Assembly: GCA_038380795.1 (NCBI GenBank)
Contig: CM076261.1
Location: 30,715,866-30,779,865, forward strand
Direction of reading: 5' to 3'
Source: Pyrocephalus nanus
Taxonomy: Eukaryota; Chordata; Aves; Passeriformes; Tyrannidae
DNA length: 64,000 nt
Each line of letters starts with the position of its first letter. Within the stretch, counting starts at the first letter, position 1. Below are positions 60,009-64,000 of the stretch, one piece after another. The notes under the pieces were generated by a model. It did no database searches, was not told the DNA's origin, and saw only the letters and a list, made by a program, of their open reading frames with translations. Both the position numbers and the translations under genes were made by a program.

Positions 60009-63000
60009 TTAATTTTTTTAAAAAACCCTGGCCACTGGCTGTTGCACTCAATTGTTTAATGTAGTCCTTCTAATACAAACTGTGCTAGTAAAAGTATAAT
60101 TTCATGCTTAAGAGTTGACAAGCTTACCAAGTGGATAATAGAGCCAGCTTTTCACCTAATGGAAGGAGATGGCTCTGATTCTGATATGAAGCAGTAAAGT
60201 AGACTTGGAACAGGAACATTAAGTTTTGTGATTATAGGCCATGAAGGTCAAAATTGAATGTAAAGATAATGTTTTTGGTAGAGTGATACTGCTGACACTC
60301 GTATGATGAGAGTTTTGGTGCCTAAAAAACACTCCTGATGGCTCGCAAGCCAGAAATAAGTAAAACATACTGGTTGGAGGTTTGTTGGGATTTTTGTTTT
60401 TTTGTTTGTTTTTCCCCCCAAAACATACATTTATTAGTTTTTACTGACCTTGTGTGCCTTCTCTCTCCATTCTGGATAAATGTGCTGCTTCTCCTTCCTT
60501 GATCTGCCTGCCTCAAAGACTTTTGCTGTTACAGTCATTAGTTTCAGCCTTGACTAATGAAGGGTGGGCCATGAATGCTTGCTACTTGCTCAGCATCAAC
60601 ATGATTTCACTGTGTGATTCCCGTGTGGATTTTGAAGGCGGTTCCAGTGTAAAATGGTTCTTTCTGGGAGAGAGTATTTCCACATTCTTACTATCTGAAG
60701 ATTAGAAATGCAAAGGTTTCCATCTTCCCCTTCTGAATGTTATGCCAGCAGCAAGTAAGTGGTAGAGACCAGAAAAATGAGTGTGTGCAAAGTACGTAAA
60801 GGGGTGGAGGGTAAGGACTGGATAATAATGTGGGAAAGACTGGTGAAAACGAGTGTGCTGGATCTGCCAAAGATCAGATTTATTTCTACAAGCAACACTT
60901 ATTTTACAGGCATAAGCAATGATTTTGCCAAAATGAAGCTATGTTTCCAGAGTAGTTTCTTTTATATTGATGGTAGAAAAATATGCATTTTTCTAGATCC
61001 TATGTTGGGCATAAGGATAATGCTGCTGAGACTGCAGTTGAAGCTTAATTGCGTAATTAAAACAACTTGCTGCAGTGGAGGATGATATTATTCAACCTTT
61101 CACTTAAAAGTGTTGAGCCTCTTAAACTCCTATGTATTGCTTAGTACCAGACTGAATTCCATTTGCTTTTAGTTTAGTAGAAGAGTCCTTAGTGGGCCAG
61201 TATGATGGTTTCTGTAATGTGTATTTCTCCCAGAAAGAGGAAGAAAATGCGTAAATTACGGTTACCAAATTGGCTGATACTGGCTAATACCAGTGCCAAC
61301 TAATGATATTGTGCTTTGGTTTAAGTGGTATGCAAAGCTCTCACTGCTGGGCGAGAGCATCCCATGACTCTGCCTTTAAATGGTTAAATTCCCACATAAA
61401 GAGTGCTTCCTCAGTTTTGTTAAGAATCACGGTAAGAAGGCTGAGCATTAATAAGACTTGTATTCATACTAATTTCACTGAAAGGCAGCAAGATTTGTTT
61501 AGTTGAGTGGTTTACGTCATGATCTGTGTACTGGATTTCTATGACAGTTTCTTCCCTTGAGAAGTTATTGAGCATTATTTGGAGCAAAAATCATTCTCCC
61601 TGGGCTGCTTTCTGCTTTTCATCCCATGCTTTCTGGGACTGATTTTGCTGCTGATTTCATTTGTTAGCTTATAACTGTTAGTAATCTCCAGAGTCTGGTC
61701 TAATTCTTTCATCCAAACATATCTCTTTTTAGCTCTTTTTATAATGAGAAGAGCAGAGTAGTCTCATGAAACTAGTCAAAAGTATTGGTGATATAAACTT
61801 CACAGGTAACTGAGGCCATGTTTGGCTCCTCACTCTCTCTAATCAATACTTTCCCTTAAAAGAAGCAAATGAAAGCTAGCAATGACCTAAAACACAATAA
61901 AATTCTTTTGGCAATACTTGCTAGGAAAACAAATATTGCATAAGTTAAGTATGTAGATTTAATGAAGTGTTGGTGATTTGAAGTGGCTTATTTTGTGGTA
62001 TTAGAGGATTGTTTGTTGTTTTGAAGATGTCCAGCAGGAGAGAATTTGCAAACCAAAAAAGATTCGAACAGTCAAGATAAATGAGAAAATCATGTTTTCA
62101 TTTTTCTGCTAAAGAAAGCATAGATGTTTTTTATGGAAATAGTGTGTGGGATTACATGTGTGTTGAATGTAGTCATGAATGATGTTGCAGGAGCGGTTCT
62201 CAAACCTGTTTGGAAGCAAAAAGGAAAAAAAGTCTTTCTCTTCAGTTACACTAAGTGTTAAATGCTTTCAGTATAAGAAAAGGTGGGGAAAACTTCATCC
62301 AAATTCAGGGGTCAGAGTAAAGGACACTAGTAGATAAGAAGAGGGAAGATACAGGCTTTTGAAAGGTATATTCAAAACAAATCAAACTATTTATTTTTTA
62401 AAAAAGAAAAAGAGCACCGGACATGAATGTTCTATACCACTACATAAATACTGTATAAAAATGGTTAGCTGACTTAAGAAAGCTGCTTGTATGCAGTTGT
62501 CTTTAATTTTGAACATCATTCTTGGACCTATGAGTATCTTCCAAAAAGTTAAATACTATATGCATTCTGACTAACGAATTAAGATATGGCTAAGATGTGT
62601 AAGTTTGGAGAGGGATCAGATGTTTTTGTTCATTCACTCATCAGAAATTTGGTTTATGTGCAGGAATCACTTTTTTTAACTGGCAGGAACTAATTACGTG
62701 TACAGTTTTTACTATTTATAAAGCTGCAAGCCAAATCCTTGTGGTAGAAACATTAATGCCCTTAAAATGCCTTCCATTCATCAGTTTTTCAGCTTTAAAA
62801 TTTGCAATAAACAATTATATGTGATGTTTTGAGGGGATACTTCTTCAGACTTGGGGCAAATTCCTCCATATGCTCTGAATACAGGCATTGTCATTATCTC
62901 ACAATGATTTCTACTCAATTTTGTGTTAGTTTAAAATTGTGCTACTGATTCTTTCTTCTTGACTGTAGAAGGAGAAGCGAGTTCTCATCTAATATAAAAT

Positions 63001-63404
63001 TTCACTGTTATTCACCAGTAGCGTGCAAACTCTGTTAGTGTTACATTGCACAAAAATGCCACCTGAAGGCATAAAGAGATTAGAGAGACCCTCAAAAGGG
63101 GTCCCACCACTCAGATCAAATGACTGTCAAATTGATGAATGTGGAGAATTGAAGTTGTCCTTCAAAATAAACTTATCATCTTGAATCATACTGTTTTGCT
63201 AGTTTGAGCTTAGTTACTGCTTTGAGAAAAGTTAAATGAGATGTAGTCAATGTCCTTCAATGGCAACACTGTGTTTTAATCTAACAGTAAGTTCCTTGTA
63301 AGCAGTCCCCTTACAGCTTCTTAGTTCCTTGAATAGTTATCTTTTTGTTGTAACATTCAGTACGTCCCCTGAGAGTTTCTGTCTGTCTCTCTTCTGTACC
63401 ACAG

Positions 63405-63527
63405 GTGTTGGATTGGATTGAAAACCATGGAGAAGCTTTTCTTAGCAAACATACTGGAGTGGGAAAATCCCTACATCGGGCCAGAGCTTTGCAGAAACGC
63501 CATGAAGACTTTGAAGAGGTTGCGCAG
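63405..63527 (+). CDS. TRIO: TRIO coding exon (probably exon 10), start of spectrin repeat 4
   Basis: A 123-nt, 41-codon exon, phase 0 at both ends. It encodes VLDWIENHGEAFLSKHTGVG, then KSLHRARALQKRHEDFEEVAQ. This is the first helix of spectrin repeat 4 with the conserved tryptophan (LDWI). The acceptor is strong (CTGTCTCTCTTCTGTACCACAG) and the donor is CAG|GTAAAA. This segment is nearly identical in TRIO and KALRN, so on its own it would not tell them apart; the assignment comes from the exons upstream. It has the same length as exon 6, which encodes the matching part of repeat 2. The next exon lies beyond the window. Confidence 0.96.
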
Positions 63528-64000
63528 GTAAAAGCAATCTCATGAAGGACTGTACACTTGCCAGGGAAATAAACAAAAAATTCCTGCTTTTCCACTGAAG
63601 GGCTGGGCACAAGGAGCTCCACTACAAAACATTCAGTTGCAGGAACAGACTATTTTGTTTCTATTGCAAGTTTTTATTTAATTTCTCTTTTGTGCTCCAG
63701 CTTTGATAAGAAAATGACAAACTTCCGTAGTCCCACAACGTGGGAGTCTTGGGGCACAACAGGGCTGCTTTGCTATTATTTTTCATTACTATTATTTTCA
63801 AAAGTATGCTTTCAAATATTGGTTCACAGAAGAATGAAAGCTCTCCCTTAAAAGTAACTTAGTTCTATAGGATTTTAGAATTTAAACTTTTGTGCAGCCT
63901 GATAAGAGAGGCTGGAGATAATTCAAAGTCCTCCTTTCTGACTTTAAGTTTGGGGAGCTCTCAAATCCTCTCACCACTGTCTCATGTGGAGGAAGAGGGT
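63528..64000 (+). other. TRIO: TRIO intron 10 (5' part)
   Basis: Intronic sequence following the GTAAAA donor of the last exon in the window. I see no repeat or gene in these 473 bases. Confidence 0.85.

Larger units (their letters stand above)
55000..63404 (+). other. TRIO: TRIO intron 9
   Basis: An intron of 8405 bp with GTAGGT donor and a long CT-rich acceptor tract ending TCTGTACCACAG. It carries a 5'-truncated minus-strand CR1 (about 55486-56790) starting roughly 490 bp after exon 9. The remaining 6.6 kb is AT-rich. A short perfect hairpin (59983-60008) and a T/C-rich patch around 60370-60420 are the only features I can point to. Confidence 0.9.

Noticed and set aside
24485..63527. The gene could be KALRN, the paralogue of TRIO with the same domain order.
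   Set aside because: Residues at many diverged positions (AYLSGG, LACIPSEEVCK, FPCCIHVAL, SNATHMLSRLEEL, THNKGLFLNSY, DSWCKACGE) fit TRIO and not KALRN as I recall both. Only the last exon is uninformative.
1..64000. Bacterial-type features: operons, ribosome-binding sites, CRISPR arrays, insertion sequences, phage genes.
   Set aside because: None seen. The split exons with vertebrate splice signals and CR1 elements show a vertebrate nuclear gene.
1..64000. Endogenous retrovirus or LTR element.
   Set aside because: No paired long terminal repeats, primer-binding site or retroviral coding motifs were noticed. The RT-like frames are all of CR1 type.

Overview
The window is a stretch of vertebrate, most likely bird, nuclear DNA lying inside one large split gene read on the + strand. 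The evidence is AT-rich sequence with many stops in all frames, short open blocks bounded by AG...GT splice signals, and several CR1 LINE retrotransposon copies with the CR1-type 3' end (the TTCTATGATTCTGTG-like tail). Abundant CR1 and fairly compact introns fit a bird. A crocodilian or turtle cannot be excluded from sequence reading alone.

The gene is TRIO, the triple-functional-domain Rho guanine-nucleotide exchange factor. Nine consecutive coding exons can be placed to the base: 24485-24559, 31085-31199, 34413-34605, 35256-35768, 38732-38854, 47662-47853, 51024-51155, 54769-54999 and 63405-63527. Joined, they keep one open frame of 1697 nt (about 566 residues). They encode the end of the N-terminal leader, the SEC14/CRAL-TRIO domain, spectrin repeats 1 to 3 and the start of repeat 4. 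They probably correspond to exons 2-10 of the full gene. Exon 1, the remaining spectrin repeats, both DH-PH modules, the SH3 domains and the kinase domain lie outside the window. The residues agree with TRIO rather than its paralogue KALRN at many positions where the two differ.

Layout: 1-24484 is the 3' part of intron 1. It holds an old + strand CR1 (about 3235-4785), small CR1 ends, a GC-richer patch with a palindromic RFX-type X-box (14640-15140) and a compact CpG island (about 21225-21485), a candidate alternative promoter about 3 kb upstream of the first exon here. From 24485 on, exons alternate with introns of 0.65-8.8 kb. Intron 2 carries an internally deleted minus-strand CR1 (28731-30715). 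Intron 6 carries a short minus-strand CR1 (45296-45640) and a CR1-like end near 46855. Intron 9 carries a younger, 5'-truncated minus-strand CR1 (55486-56790) with long open reverse-transcriptase-derived frames.

From exon 5 onward every exon is a multiple of three and starts and ends in phase 0. Exon edges fall on the spectrin-repeat edges, so this part of the gene is modular. I saw no tRNA or rRNA gene, CRISPR array, operon or second protein-coding gene. No new biological system is evident. The points most worth checking are the CpG island, the splice acceptor of exon 9 that rebuilds a donor, and a G-quadruplex motif just upstream of exon 2.
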